64,000 bases of DNA from the NCBI RefSeq assembly GCF_010977575.1, contig NZ_CP048812.1, positions 4,588,001-4,652,000 of the forward strand. The letters are read 5' to 3'. The stretch is from Halomonas socia (GTDB taxonomy: Bacteria > Pseudomonadota > Gammaproteobacteria > Pseudomonadales > Halomonadaceae). The notes under the pieces are model-generated. The model did not search any database. It was given only the letters and a program-made list of their open reading frames with translations, and had not been told where the DNA came from. Below are positions 7,858 to 15,433 of this stretch, piece by piece. Every line of letters begins with the position of its first letter. The stretch's first letter is position 1. Made by a program: the position numbers and the translations under genes.

Positions 7858-8268
7858 ATGGAACCGAGAGAGGCAAAAGCAAAGAGCCCGCGAGCCAACT
7901 ACATGGCATGTCGCCGCAGGTGTAAGAAGCTCCAAAGCGGCCAGGCCAGGCTTGATAGGGCGATTGATCGGTATGTGTCACGCGCTGAAAAGGGCTGTGC
8001 TCCAGCAAATGCAAACCTGGAGGAGCTTCTCGAGATGCGCGATAAGGCCGAGACCCTGATGCAGCTTCTGCAGCTCGACGCCTGGGAAGCAAGAAATGCC
8101 TGCATACATAGCGGGGTAGTGACGCCCAACGCACACCGCAGTGAGGGCGAAGGATTCCACGGGAGAACGCCTACCGAACTGAAAGCGCTCCGGCATCGCC
8201 TTGAGTCAGAGAATGACGCTTGCACTGCAGAGCTGCTGACTCAGGGGATGACAAAGGGGAGTAACTGA
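7858..8268 (+). CDS. Hypothetical element protein between capsid and tape measure (136 aa)
   Basis: ATG 7858 follows a good TGGAGGAAAC ribosome-binding site. The protein is helical and basic in its first 80 residues, with four cysteines spread along the chain (CRRRCKK near residue 20, CAP near 47, then NACIH). No zinc-site spacing stands out. It occupies a position where P2-like phages have head-completion or tail genes, but it matches none I know. One base separates it from the tape-measure gene, so the two are probably coupled. Confidence 0.5.
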   Translation: MEPREAKAKSPRANYMACRRRCKKLQSGQARLDRAIDRYVSRAEKGCAPANANLEELLEMRDKAETLMQLLQLDAWEARNACIHSGVVTPNAHRSEGEGFHGRTPTELKALRHRLESENDACTAELLTQGMTKGSN

Positions 8269-8269
8269 C

Positions 8270-10810
8270 ATGGCCAAGGGGCTCGACCTACGGGTCACAC
8301 TATCCGCTATCAACAAGGCCACCGGGCCACTCAGGCAGATCCTAGAAGGCAGCCGCGGCGCCGGCCGCGCGATCCGCGAGACCCGCGACCAGCTGCGCGA
8401 CCTCAACACCCAGCAGCGCCGCATCACCGCCTTCCGCGACATGTCGCGCCAGAGCCACGACACCCGCCGCGCGCTGATGGACAAGCGCGAGGAACTGCGT
8501 CAGATCTCCCGGCAGTTGGAGACCACCGAAGGCCCGACCCGCCGGCTCACCCAGCAGCAGGAAAGCGCCCAGCGCGAGATCGATAAGCTCACCCGCGAGT
8601 ATCGTCAGCAGCGCGACAGCGTGCGCGACCTGGCCCGCGAGCTACCCCCCGGCATTGAGGGCGCCCGGGGGCTTACTGAACAGAACGATGCCCTCGCCCG
8701 CCAGATCGAAGAGACCAACCGCCGCCTCGACGCTCAACGCGATGCCCTGGGACGCCTGGGCCGCGCCGATGTGGGCGGCAAGTTCCGCAACATGACCGGC
8801 GAGATCAGGAAGTTCACTCGCAACGTCACCCTGGCCGGCGGCCTTGCCGCGGGTACCGTGTTTGGCCTGGCCAACTCCACCGCCACCCTAGGCGACGACG
8901 TCGCCAAGACTGCCGACCTGATGGGCGTTGGCACCCACGAGCTGCAGGAAATGCGCTACGCCGCCGAGCGCGCCGGGCTAAGCACCGACACCCTGGATGG
9001 AAGCATGCAGCGCATGGTGCGCCGCACTGGACGTGCCGCCCAGGGCGGCGGCGCTGCCGCCAAAGCCTATGAAGAGCTGGGCATCAACGCCCGCGAGCTG
9101 GCCGACATGTCACCTTCTCAGGCCCTCGACGTGGTCGCCGATCGGCTCCATGACATCGACAACCAGACCGACCGCATCGCCTACGCCTCCGCCATCTGGG
9201 GCAACAACGGCGAGGCCATGCTGAACATGATCCAAGGCGGCTCTGATGCGCTAGGTGATTACTACGCCCAGGCCCGGTCGATCGGCCATGTGCTCGGCGA
9301 CGGCGCGGTACGTGATGCGGAAGACTTCCAAGACGCCCTGCTCGACAACCAGCTGACCATGCGCGGCATGCGACACACCATCGGCGCCGAGCTGATGCCC
9401 TCGGTGACCGATCTGATGCGCACGATGACCGGCTGGATGCAGGAAAACCGCCATCAGGTGCAGGAGTTCGCCCGCGATCTCGGCGAGGGACTCAAGGCCG
9501 CCGTGCCTATCGTGCAAGACCTGGTCGTTGGCGGCTGGCGTCTGGCCAGGGCCATTGGCGCCGGCATTGATCGCGTCGCCGACATGGTGGGCGGCTACGA
9601 CAACCTGGCCATGGTGGTCGGCACGCTGTTCGCCAGCAAGATGATCTTGTCGGTGATCAGCTTCGGCATCGCCCTGGTCAAAGCCGGCGCGGCGCTGGTT
9701 GCCTTCGCCAAGACCCTGCCGGCCCTTGCCGGCGGCTTCAAGGTTCTGTCGGCCGCGTTCGCCGCCACTCCCATCGGCTGGCTGATCGCCGGTATCACAG
9801 CCCTGGTCTACGCCGGGTACCTGCTATGGAAGAACTGGGGCGACCTGGGTAACCAGTTCCGCAACATCGGCACCCAGCTCAGAGACGCCTGGAGCGAAGG
9901 GCTGGGCGCCGTCACTAGGCTCATCCTCGACTGGACGCCCTTGAACGCTCTCTACCGCGTCATCATCGGCGCCCTGGAGACGCTCGGTGTCGATATCCCT
10001 GACGAGTTCCGCACCTTTGGCGGCTTTATCGTCGATGGCCTGATAGGTGGCATTCTCGGCGGCATCCAGAGCGCTATCGATGCGGTAAAGGATCTGGGGC
10101 GCTCGATCGCTGACGGCTTCAGGAACATGCTGGACATCAACTCGCCGTCGAAGGTGTTCGAAGGCTTCGGTACGAATATCGTCGAGGGGATTATTGGCGG
10201 TATCGGCGGCATGGCCGGCGCCTTGAAAGATCATGTCGTGGGCCTGGCCGGCGACATTGCCAGCTGGATGTCAGATGCTGTGGGCAACGCCTGGGAATCA
10301 GGCAAGGACATTGCCAGCGGCCTCGGCCAAGGCATTCGCAACGGGGCCAGCAACGTGGCAAGCCGCGCGGGCGACCTGGCCAACGAGACCATCGGCGTGA
10401 TGCGCGGGCTGTTCAAGACCAACTCACCTTCGCGCGTGTTCCGCGATATCGGCATGGACGTTACGGCAGGGCTGAGCCAGGGCATTCAGCGCACCCAGAA
10501 CCAGCCGATCGGCCAGGCCAGCGGCATGGCCAAGCAGGTCAGGGATCTGGCCGGCGGGCTCATGCTGGGCAGCGCTGCCGTCGCATCGCCGGCAGCCGCC
10601 AATCTAAGCATCGACAGCCGCCCGCCCATGGCCGCCCAGGCAGCCGGCGGCATGAGTATCAGCATCGGTGATATCCATGTGCATGCCGCGCCGGGGATGG
10701 ATGAGCAGGCCGTAGCCCACTACGTCGCCGCCGAGGTGCAAAGGCTGTTCGAGCAAAGGCTACGCGACGAGCAAGCAAAAAGACGAAGCGCTTTCTACGA
10801 TATCGACTAA
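8270..10810 (+). CDS. Phage tail tape measure protein, P2 gpT-like
   Basis: An 846-residue protein (P2 gpT is 815). Residues 1-170 are a long charged coiled coil. Residues 180-330 hold the conserved family domain with DDVAKTADLMGVGTHELQEM, MSPSQALDVVADRL and IWGNNGEAML. A hydrophobic stretch (about 440-520) follows, with ALVAFAKTLPALAGGF and PIGWLIAGITALVYAGYLLW. The C-terminal part has two copies of the NSP-S/R-VF turn (from residues 624 and 718), each followed by a Gly/Ile-rich segment. The family sets tail length and is delivered with the DNA. It is complete, although no tail tube, sheath or baseplate gene is in the window. Confidence 0.9.
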   Translation: MAKGLDLRVTLSAINKATGPLRQILEGSRGAGRAIRETRDQLRDLNTQQRRITAFRDMSRQSHDTRRALMDKREELRQISRQLETTEGPTRRLTQQQESAQREIDKLTREYRQQRDSVRDLARELPPGIEGARGLTEQNDALARQIEETNRRLDAQRDALGRLGRADVGGKFRNMTGEIRKFTRNVTLAGGLAAGTVFGLANSTATLGDDVAKTADLMGVGTHELQEMRYAAERAGLSTDTLDGSMQRMVRRTGRAAQGGGAAAKAYEELGINARELADMSPSQALDVVADRLHDIDNQTDRIAYASAIWGNNGEAMLNMIQGGSDALGDYYAQARSIGHVLGDGAVRDAEDFQDALLDNQLTMRGMRHTIGAELMPSVTDLMRTMTGWMQENRHQVQEFARDLGEGLKAAVPIVQDLVVGGWRLARAIGAGIDRVADMVGGYDNLAMVVGTLFASKMILSVISFGIALVKAGAALVAFAKTLPALAGGFKVLSAAFAATPIGWLIAGITALVYAGYLLWKNWGDLGNQFRNIGTQLRDAWSEGLGAVTRLILDWTPLNALYRVIIGALETLGVDIPDEFRTFGGFIVDGLIGGILGGIQSAIDAVKDLGRSIADGFRNMLDINSPSKVFEGFGTNIVEGIIGGIGGMAGALKDHVVGLAGDIASWMSDAVGNAWESGKDIASGLGQGIRNGASNVASRAGDLANETIGVMRGLFKTNSPSRVFRDIGMDVTAGLSQGIQRTQNQPIGQASGMAKQVRDLAGGLMLGSAAVASPAAANLSIDSRPPMAAQAAGGMSISIGDIHVHAAPGMDEQAVAHYVAAEVQRLFEQRLRDEQAKRRSAFYDID

Positions 10811-10830
10811 CGTCAGGAGGATTCAGAACA

Positions 10831-10868
10831 GCCCTGCCGCACTCACCTGAGCGCGGCAGGGCTTTTTT
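10831..10868 (+). terminator. Intrinsic terminator after the tape measure gene
   Basis: A perfect 10-bp stem, GCCCTGCCGC at 10831-10840 and GCGGCAGGGC at 10853-10862, is followed by six T residues (10863-10868). It lies 20 bases after the tape-measure stop and closes the rightward operon. Confidence 0.93.
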
Positions 10869-11322
10869 GCATCCAGAGTGTGCCCAGAGCGCCCAACTAG
10901 CGCCACACAGGGCAGCCAGCGAGACGCGCCGCGCTGCCAAAGCTTGCCCGAAACACAGCGAGAACGCCTTCCAGAGAGCCAGTAGGGGCCAATATACGGC
11001 ATATGCTAGAGGCTACCGCCCAGGGGCTGAGCCGCGCCGTCCCCTCCCCGCCTCCGCTGCTCGCTTGGCACTATTTTCTTCATGCAGCGGGAGCCAAAGC
11101 GGGCAATGCAGAAGCTGCGGGACTGGAGGCATTTCAGGGGGAGCATGGAAACGTGCGGAATTATGCAGAAAGCAACAGGGAAATAAGCGCCAAAATACAC
11201 CGATCAGCACAACAGCAGAAAATCAGGTTGATTATTCATGCCAAGGCAGCTGAAAACCCTGGACAACACTGCAAAAGGCACCAAGGCGATCAGCATCCAG
11301 TCAGGAAGGCAGGGCCATGAGA
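10869..11322. other. Stretch with no convincing gene
   Basis: About 450 bases between the terminator and the 3' end of the integrase gene. The open frames here have poor codon usage and no ribosome-binding sites. No clear repeat, tRNA or known non-coding RNA was recognised. It may be a remnant of genes deleted from a larger prophage, or hold regulatory RNA that I cannot see. Confidence 0.4.
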
Positions 11323-12390
11323 TCAACCGCCTGACGGGCGTAACTTCAGGTTCTCCGGCCGGAGGTGCGTGTAGCGTTTCAGCACGTCCCAGCTCTCGTG
11401 GAGGGTGAACTGCTGAACCTCGATGATCTCGTAACCAGCTTCGAACAGCCTTGAGGTGGCTTCGTGGCGGAGATCATGGAAGCGGAGGTCTTCAATACCG
11501 CAGGCCGCCGTGGCCGCCTGCCACCGCGTGCCGATCGAGGCCGGGCGGAAGGGGAAGATGCGGTCTTCGCCCTGGGCGCGTGGCTGCCGCTTGATGATGG
11601 CCATCGCCTCACTGGTCAGCTTGAACTGCCTATGATTGCCCAGCTTCTGCCGCGGATGCTTGGCATCACGTACCCAGCAGGCCGAAGCCGACTCATCGAG
11701 ATCTGACCAGAGCAACCGGGTGATCTCCTCTCGGCGTCGAGAGGAAGCGATAGCGAAGTCCATGATGTCTTCCATCGGGATGATCGCACTCGGCCGGATC
11801 TTCTGGGAGCGCTGGAAGTAGGCCCGCAGCCGTTCGATCTCGGCCAGCGTTGGCCGGCGGTCTCTCGACTTGGATTTACCGATCAGGCCCTTGGAGCGCA
11901 GCAGCAGCTTGGCCGCCTCGAACTCACTCAGGTCCACCGGCATTTTCCAGGCGGCCACGGCCGTCTTCAGGATGATGCCCAGCCAGACGATGTCCTGGTT
12001 AATCGTGGCCGGCTTGACGCCGCTGTTCCTGCGCATCACCCCGTGCTCGATGATCTGCTGGCTGGTCAGCTCGGTGATCATCACCCGCGCGATCGGGAAG
12101 CGCTGCAGTTGCTCGATCGTCGCCCGCTTGGAGCGGCCCGCGTCCCGGGCAAAATCTTGCAGGTAGCGCTCTATGGCATTGTCCAGGGTGACCCCTCGCC
12201 ACTGTGCCGACAGAATCCCACCGGGGGCGCTGAGCTCCAACTCGCGGCGCTTCGCCCACTCGTCGGCCATGGCCTTCCTGGGGAACGTCCGCGACTCGGA
12301 GTGGTCAGGTTGACCACGCCGCGCGATGCGGATCTGCGCCAGGTATGAGAAACTGCCGTCCTTTTTTCGACGCTTCCGTATCGTCGCCAT
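11323..12390 (-). CDS. int: Tyrosine-type integrase of the dusA-targeting kind
   Basis: A 355-residue tyrosine recombinase. The N-terminal 60 residues are a basic arm-binding-like domain (MATIRKRRKKDGSFSYLAQI); a core-binding helical domain follows, then the catalytic domain with R220 (SRRREEI), H305 and R308 (HDLRH), H331 and the nucleophile Y340 (KRYTHL). The ATG at 12390 is preferred over an upstream in-frame ATG at 12522, since the extra 44 residues overlap the attachment region and dusA and are unlike integrase. The gene points away from dusA and lies about 100 bp from its start, as in the known group of integrases that insert elements into the 5' end of dusA. All catalytic residues are present, so excision is plausible. 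Confidence 0.92.
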   Translation of the reverse strand: MATIRKRRKKDGSFSYLAQIRIARRGQPDHSESRTFPRKAMADEWAKRRELELSAPGGILSAQWRGVTLDNAIERYLQDFARDAGRSKRATIEQLQRFPIARVMITELTSQQIIEHGVMRRNSGVKPATINQDIVWLGIILKTAVAAWKMPVDLSEFEAAKLLLRSKGLIGKSKSRDRRPTLAEIERLRAYFQRSQKIRPSAIIPMEDIMDFAIASSRRREEITRLLWSDLDESASACWVRDAKHPRQKLGNHRQFKLTSEAMAIIKRQPRAQGEDRIFPFRPASIGTRWQAATAACGIEDLRFHDLRHEATSRLFEAGYEIIEVQQFTLHESWDVLKRYTHLRPENLKLRPSGG

Positions 12391-12402
12391 GCGAACTCCC
12401 CC

Positions 12403-12488
12403 ATGTACCAAATTGCCGGCGCCCTGTGTGCCAATTATGTACCAACATGCGGCGGAAAACAGGGCAAAACCACTGTAAATATGTACTG
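12403..12488. repeat. Direct repeats of ATGTACCAA, candidate integrase arm sites
   Basis: ATGTACCAA occurs at 12403-12411 and 12437-12445, and a partial copy ATGTACTG at 12481-12488. They lie between the integrase start and dusA, where arm-type integrase or excisionase sites would be expected. Alternatively they are operator repeats controlling int or the hybrid dusA promoter. Confidence 0.4.
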
Positions 12489-12490
12489 TA

Positions 12491-13531
12491 ATGGCAGATA
12501 AGGCAACCGCTATAAACCGCATGAATACTGAAACTGCGCCACCTGAGCTAGATAGAACCTTCTCCGTCGCGCCGATGATGGATTGGACTACCCGCGACTA
12601 CCGCGCCTTTGCGCGGACCCTAACGCGTCGCGCACTGCTGTATACCGAGATGGTTACCACCGGGGCGCTGATCCACGGCAGCCCGCGGGAGCGCTTCCTG
12701 GGCTTCGATGACATCGAGCACCCGCTGGCGCTGCAGCTGGGCGGTAGCGACCCCGGCGAACTCGCTGAATGTGCGGCGATTGCCGAAGAGTGGGGCTACG
12801 ACGAGGTCAATCTCAACGTCGGCTGCCCCAGCGACCGGGTGCAGAACAACCTGATCGGCGCCTGCCTGATGGGGCATCCGCACAAGGTGGCGGCGGCAAT
12901 CAAGGCAATGCAGGCGGCGGTATCGATCCCGGTCACCGTCAAGTGCCGGATCGGCATCGACGACCAGGACGAGGACGCCGACCTGGCGCGCTTCATCTCA
13001 ACGGTGGCGGATGCCGGCTGCGAGGTGTTCATCGTCCACGCGCGCAAGGCGTGGCTGCAGGGGCTCTCGCCCAAGGAGAACCGCGACGTGCCGCCGCTCA
13101 ACTACCGGCGGGTACAGCGCCTCAAGCAGCAGCACCCCGCGCTGCATATCGGCATCAACGGCGGCATCAAGACGCTGGATGAGTGCCGCAAGCACCTGGC
13201 GCGGGTCGACAGCGTGATGGTCGGTCGCGAGGCGTACCAGAACCCCTGGCTGCTGGCCGGCGTGGACAAGGCGCTCTACGGCGAGCCTGGCCCGGCAACC
13301 AGCCGCCACGCCGCCGCGCGGGCCTTCCGCCCCTATATCGCCCGGCGGCTGGAGGAAGGCGCCAAGCTCAACCACATCACCCGTCACCTGCTGGGGCTGT
13401 TCCAGGGCCAGTCGGGGGGGCGCCGCTTTCGCCGCCATCTCTCCGAACACGGCCACCTCGACGGTGCCTGCCTGCGGGTGTTCGACGACGCCCTCAGCCT
13501 GGTGCCCGAGCGAGCCGCGCTCAGCGCCTGA
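12491..13531 (+). CDS. dusA: tRNA-dihydrouridine synthase A
   Basis: A 346-residue FMN enzyme that reduces uridine in the D-loop of tRNA. Family features are VAPMMDWTTRDYR at the start of the barrel, LQLGGSDP, the catalytic cysteine in NVGCPSDRVQ (residue 112 from this start), KCRIGIDD, HARKAWLQGLSPKENR (a DusA hallmark) and GREAYQNPW. The ATG at 12491 is first in frame; an ATG at 12521 is also possible. The first 20 or so codons have element-like composition and come from the inserted DNA, so the gene is a hybrid with a new 5' end and probably a new promoter. The full family length suggests function is kept. Confidence 0.93.
   Translation: MADKATAINRMNTETAPPELDRTFSVAPMMDWTTRDYRAFARTLTRRALLYTEMVTTGALIHGSPRERFLGFDDIEHPLALQLGGSDPGELAECAAIAEEWGYDEVNLNVGCPSDRVQNNLIGACLMGHPHKVAAAIKAMQAAVSIPVTVKCRIGIDDQDEDADLARFISTVADAGCEVFIVHARKAWLQGLSPKENRDVPPLNYRRVQRLKQQHPALHIGINGGIKTLDECRKHLARVDSVMVGREAYQNPWLLAGVDKALYGEPGPATSRHAAARAFRPYIARRLEEGAKLNHITRHLLGLFQGQSGGRRFRRHLSEHGHLDGACLRVFDDALSLVPERAALSA
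12560..12595. other. Probable right attachment site inside dusA
   Basis: Elements with this integrase type insert into the early dusA codons and rebuild the reading frame. The sequence encoding SVAPMMDWT here is the first conserved dusA block and the likely core. Composition shifts at about this point: bases 12,480-12,560 are much less GC-rich than the rest of the gene. The left copy of the core is not in the window. Exact edges cannot be set from this sequence alone. Confidence 0.45.
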
Positions 13532-13542
13532 TCGCCGCCCTC

Positions 13543-14580
13543 TCACTTGGCAAGATCCGGCTGCGGGTCGTAGTCCGACTGGAACGACTCCACCGCGCTC
13601 TCGGCCTCCTCGATGGCGTCGAAGCGCGCGATGTGAAACAGCGCCTCGCCCTCGTTGGCCAGCGGCAGGTTGCTCATGCCGATCACGATGCCGTCGGCCA
13701 TCGCCACCACCTCACCCTCGGTGTTGCCGAAGGGGTCGGCTACCAGACCCAGCACCTCGCCCCTGGCGACACGCGCGCCGAGCCGCACCCGCGGCCGCAG
13801 GATGCCGTCGATGGGCGCCCGCGCCCAGCTCGAGCCGTTGGCCACTTCGGCGGACGGCGGCATGCGTCGGCGGTGCTCACCCGCCAGCATGCCGATGCGC
13901 CGCATCACGCGCAGTACGCCGCGCACCCCGGGGCCGATGGCCCACTCGTCGAAGCGCAGCGCCTCGCCAGCCTCGTAGGTGAGCACCGGTACGCCGCGAT
14001 TCTGGGCATAGTGGCGCAGGCTACCTTCACGCAGTTCGGCGTTGAGAATCACCGGCGCGCCGAATGCCTCGGCCATGGTCTCGGTTTCGGGATGGGTCTT
14101 CAGCTGGGCGCGGATCTGCGGCAGGTTGGTGCGGTGAATCGCCCCGGTGTGCAGGTCGATGATGTGGCTGGCATGGTCGACGATCTGCTCGCGGAACAGC
14201 GCCGCCACTCGTCCGCCCAGCGAGCCCGACTCGCTGCCCGGAAAGCAGCGATTGAGGTCGCGCCGGTCGGGCAGGTAGCGGCTGTGCTGGACGAAGCCGA
14301 ACACATTGACGATGGGCGCAGCAATCAGCGTGCCGCGCAGCCCCTGGAGCTGCTTGGAGCGCAGCAGACGGCGCACGATCTCGACACCGTTGATCTCATC
14401 GCCGTGAATGCCGCCGCATACCAGTAACACCGGGCCGGCCTGGCGTCCATGTACCACCTCGACGGGGATATGCAGCGGTGCATGGGTGTAGAGCCTGGCC
14501 ACCGGCACATCGATCTGTAGTCGGGCGCCGGGCGCAACGCGGGTGCCGGCGAGTTCGAAGGGGGCACGAGCCATGCGCAT
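13543..14580 (-). CDS. Succinylglutamate desuccinylase/aspartoacylase family zinc hydrolase
   Basis: A 345-residue zinc carboxypeptidase-like deacylase (AstE/AspA family). Zinc-binding residues are H59 and E62 in GGIHGDEINGVE and H144 in IDLHTGAIHR; PDRRDLNRCFPG is a further family block. The C-terminal part (about 250-340) is a small beta-barrel domain with IDGILRPRVRLGARVARGEVLG. The start at 14580 (MRMARAPF) or 14574 replaces a longer open frame that runs into the tetR promoter. It is convergent with dusA and divergent from tetR. Substrates in this family are N-acyl amino acids; the exact one here is not visible, and it is not in an arginine-succinyltransferase (ast) operon. Confidence 0.82.
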   Translation of the reverse strand: MRMARAPFELAGTRVAPGARLQIDVPVARLYTHAPLHIPVEVVHGRQAGPVLLVCGGIHGDEINGVEIVRRLLRSKQLQGLRGTLIAAPIVNVFGFVQHSRYLPDRRDLNRCFPGSESGSLGGRVAALFREQIVDHASHIIDLHTGAIHRTNLPQIRAQLKTHPETETMAEAFGAPVILNAELREGSLRHYAQNRGVPVLTYEAGEALRFDEWAIGPGVRGVLRVMRRIGMLAGEHRRRMPPSAEVANGSSWARAPIDGILRPRVRLGARVARGEVLGLVADPFGNTEGEVVAMADGIVIGMSNLPLANEGEALFHIARFDAIEEAESAVESFQSDYDPQPDLAK

Positions 14581-14663
14581 ATCCTTGTGCTGAGAAACGA
14601 TGCGGCCTGTTATACCGCGCCGAGTCATGCTTGGCGAGCCATGCAATCCAGAGTCGATAACTA

Positions 14664-14684
14664 TACAGTCACGAATGTAAGTAT
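14664..14684. promoter_or_regulatory. Operator-like site upstream of tetR
   Basis: TACAGTCACGAATGTAAGTAT here matches the site upstream of the efflux operon (21329-21349, read on the minus strand) at TACAnnCA(T/C)GAATGTAAnTAT. It resembles AcrR/TtgR-type operators. A TACAAT at 14698-14703 could be the tetR -10 box. Autoregulation by the TetR protein is the simplest reading. Confidence 0.6.
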
Positions 14685-14740
14685 GCTCGCATTGCGGTAC
14701 AATGCGGCCATGACCGTAACCGCTGCGAGAACGCCACCCC

Positions 14741-15352
14741 ATGGCCAGACGAACCAAAGCCGAGGCAGAAGCCACCCGTGAAGCCCTGCTGGATGCCGCC
14801 GAGGAGGTGTTCTTCGACAACGGCGTGGCGCGCACCTCGCTGGAGCAGATCGCCCGCCACGCCGGGATGACCCGTGGCGCCCTCTACTGGCACTTCAAGA
14901 ACAAGGCTGACCTGTTCATGGCACTGATCGAACGAGTACGCATGCCGTTCGAGGAACTGGTCGACACCCTGCACCACCCGCACCTGCTCGACGACCCGTT
15001 GGAGGCGCTGCGCGTGGCCTTCGACAACGGTTTCATCAGACTCGAGCAGCCCAGCAGCCACCGGGTCCACGCGATCCTGCTGCATCGCTGCGAGTTCTTC
15101 AGCGACATCAATCCGCTGGAGATGCAGGACCGCCTGGCCGAGGAGTGCCACGTCGAGATATGCCAACAGCTGCAGCGCGCCCATGAGCTCGGCCAGCTAC
15201 GCAACGACCTCTCCCCCGAGACCGCCGCCCGGATGCTCCAGGCGACCCTCGGCGGGCTGTTCCACGACTGGCTGCGAGACCCCGAGCGCTACTCGATCCG
15301 CGCGCGCGGCCAGGAGCTGCTGGGCAGTCTGCTGCATATGATGCGCCGCTGA
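14741..15352 (+). CDS. TetR-family repressor of the adjacent RND efflux operon
   Basis: A 203-residue AcrR/TtgR-type protein. The N-terminal helix-turn-helix (about residues 25-50) contains SLEQIARHAGMTRGALYWHFKNKADLF, almost the textbook signature of drug-efflux repressors. The C-terminal 150 residues form the helical ligand-binding domain. It is convergent with the efflux operon and shares an operator-like site with it, so it should repress both itself and the pump until a toxic ligand binds. The start at ATG 14741 is the first residue of the conserved ARRTKAEAE segment. Confidence 0.9.
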   Translation: MARRTKAEAEATREALLDAAEEVFFDNGVARTSLEQIARHAGMTRGALYWHFKNKADLFMALIERVRMPFEELVDTLHHPHLLDDPLEALRVAFDNGFIRLEQPSSHRVHAILLHRCEFFSDINPLEMQDRLAEECHVEICQQLQRAHELGQLRNDLSPETAARMLQATLGGLFHDWLRDPERYSIRARGQELLGSLLHMMRR

Positions 15353-15380
15353 CGTTTCGCTCCTTAACCTCCCAACAAGC

Positions 15381-15408
15381 AGCGGGCCGCCCCAAAGGGC
15401 GGCCCGCT
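15381..15408. terminator. Bidirectional hairpin between convergent tetR and efflux operon
   Basis: AGCGGGCCGCCC at 15381-15392 pairs perfectly with 15397-15408 across a CAAA loop (12-bp stem). T-runs are weak on both sides, but the position between two convergent gene ends fits a shared terminator. Confidence 0.65.
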
Positions 15409-15433
15409 GCGTTGTGGCACTATACGCGGGGCG

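Noticed and set aside
9595-10485. Several minus-strand frames opposite the tape measure gene as possible toxins or immunity genes
   Set aside because: They lack ribosome-binding sites and are compositional mirrors of the repeat-rich tape measure.
11003-11320. Possible gene in the gap before the integrase
   Set aside because: No ribosome-binding site, odd composition, no recognisable motif, and overlapping frames of similar length on both strands.
12391-12522. In-frame N-terminal extension of the integrase
   Set aside because: The extra 44 residues overlap the attachment region and dusA start and are unlike integrases; MATIRKRRKK is the normal beginning.
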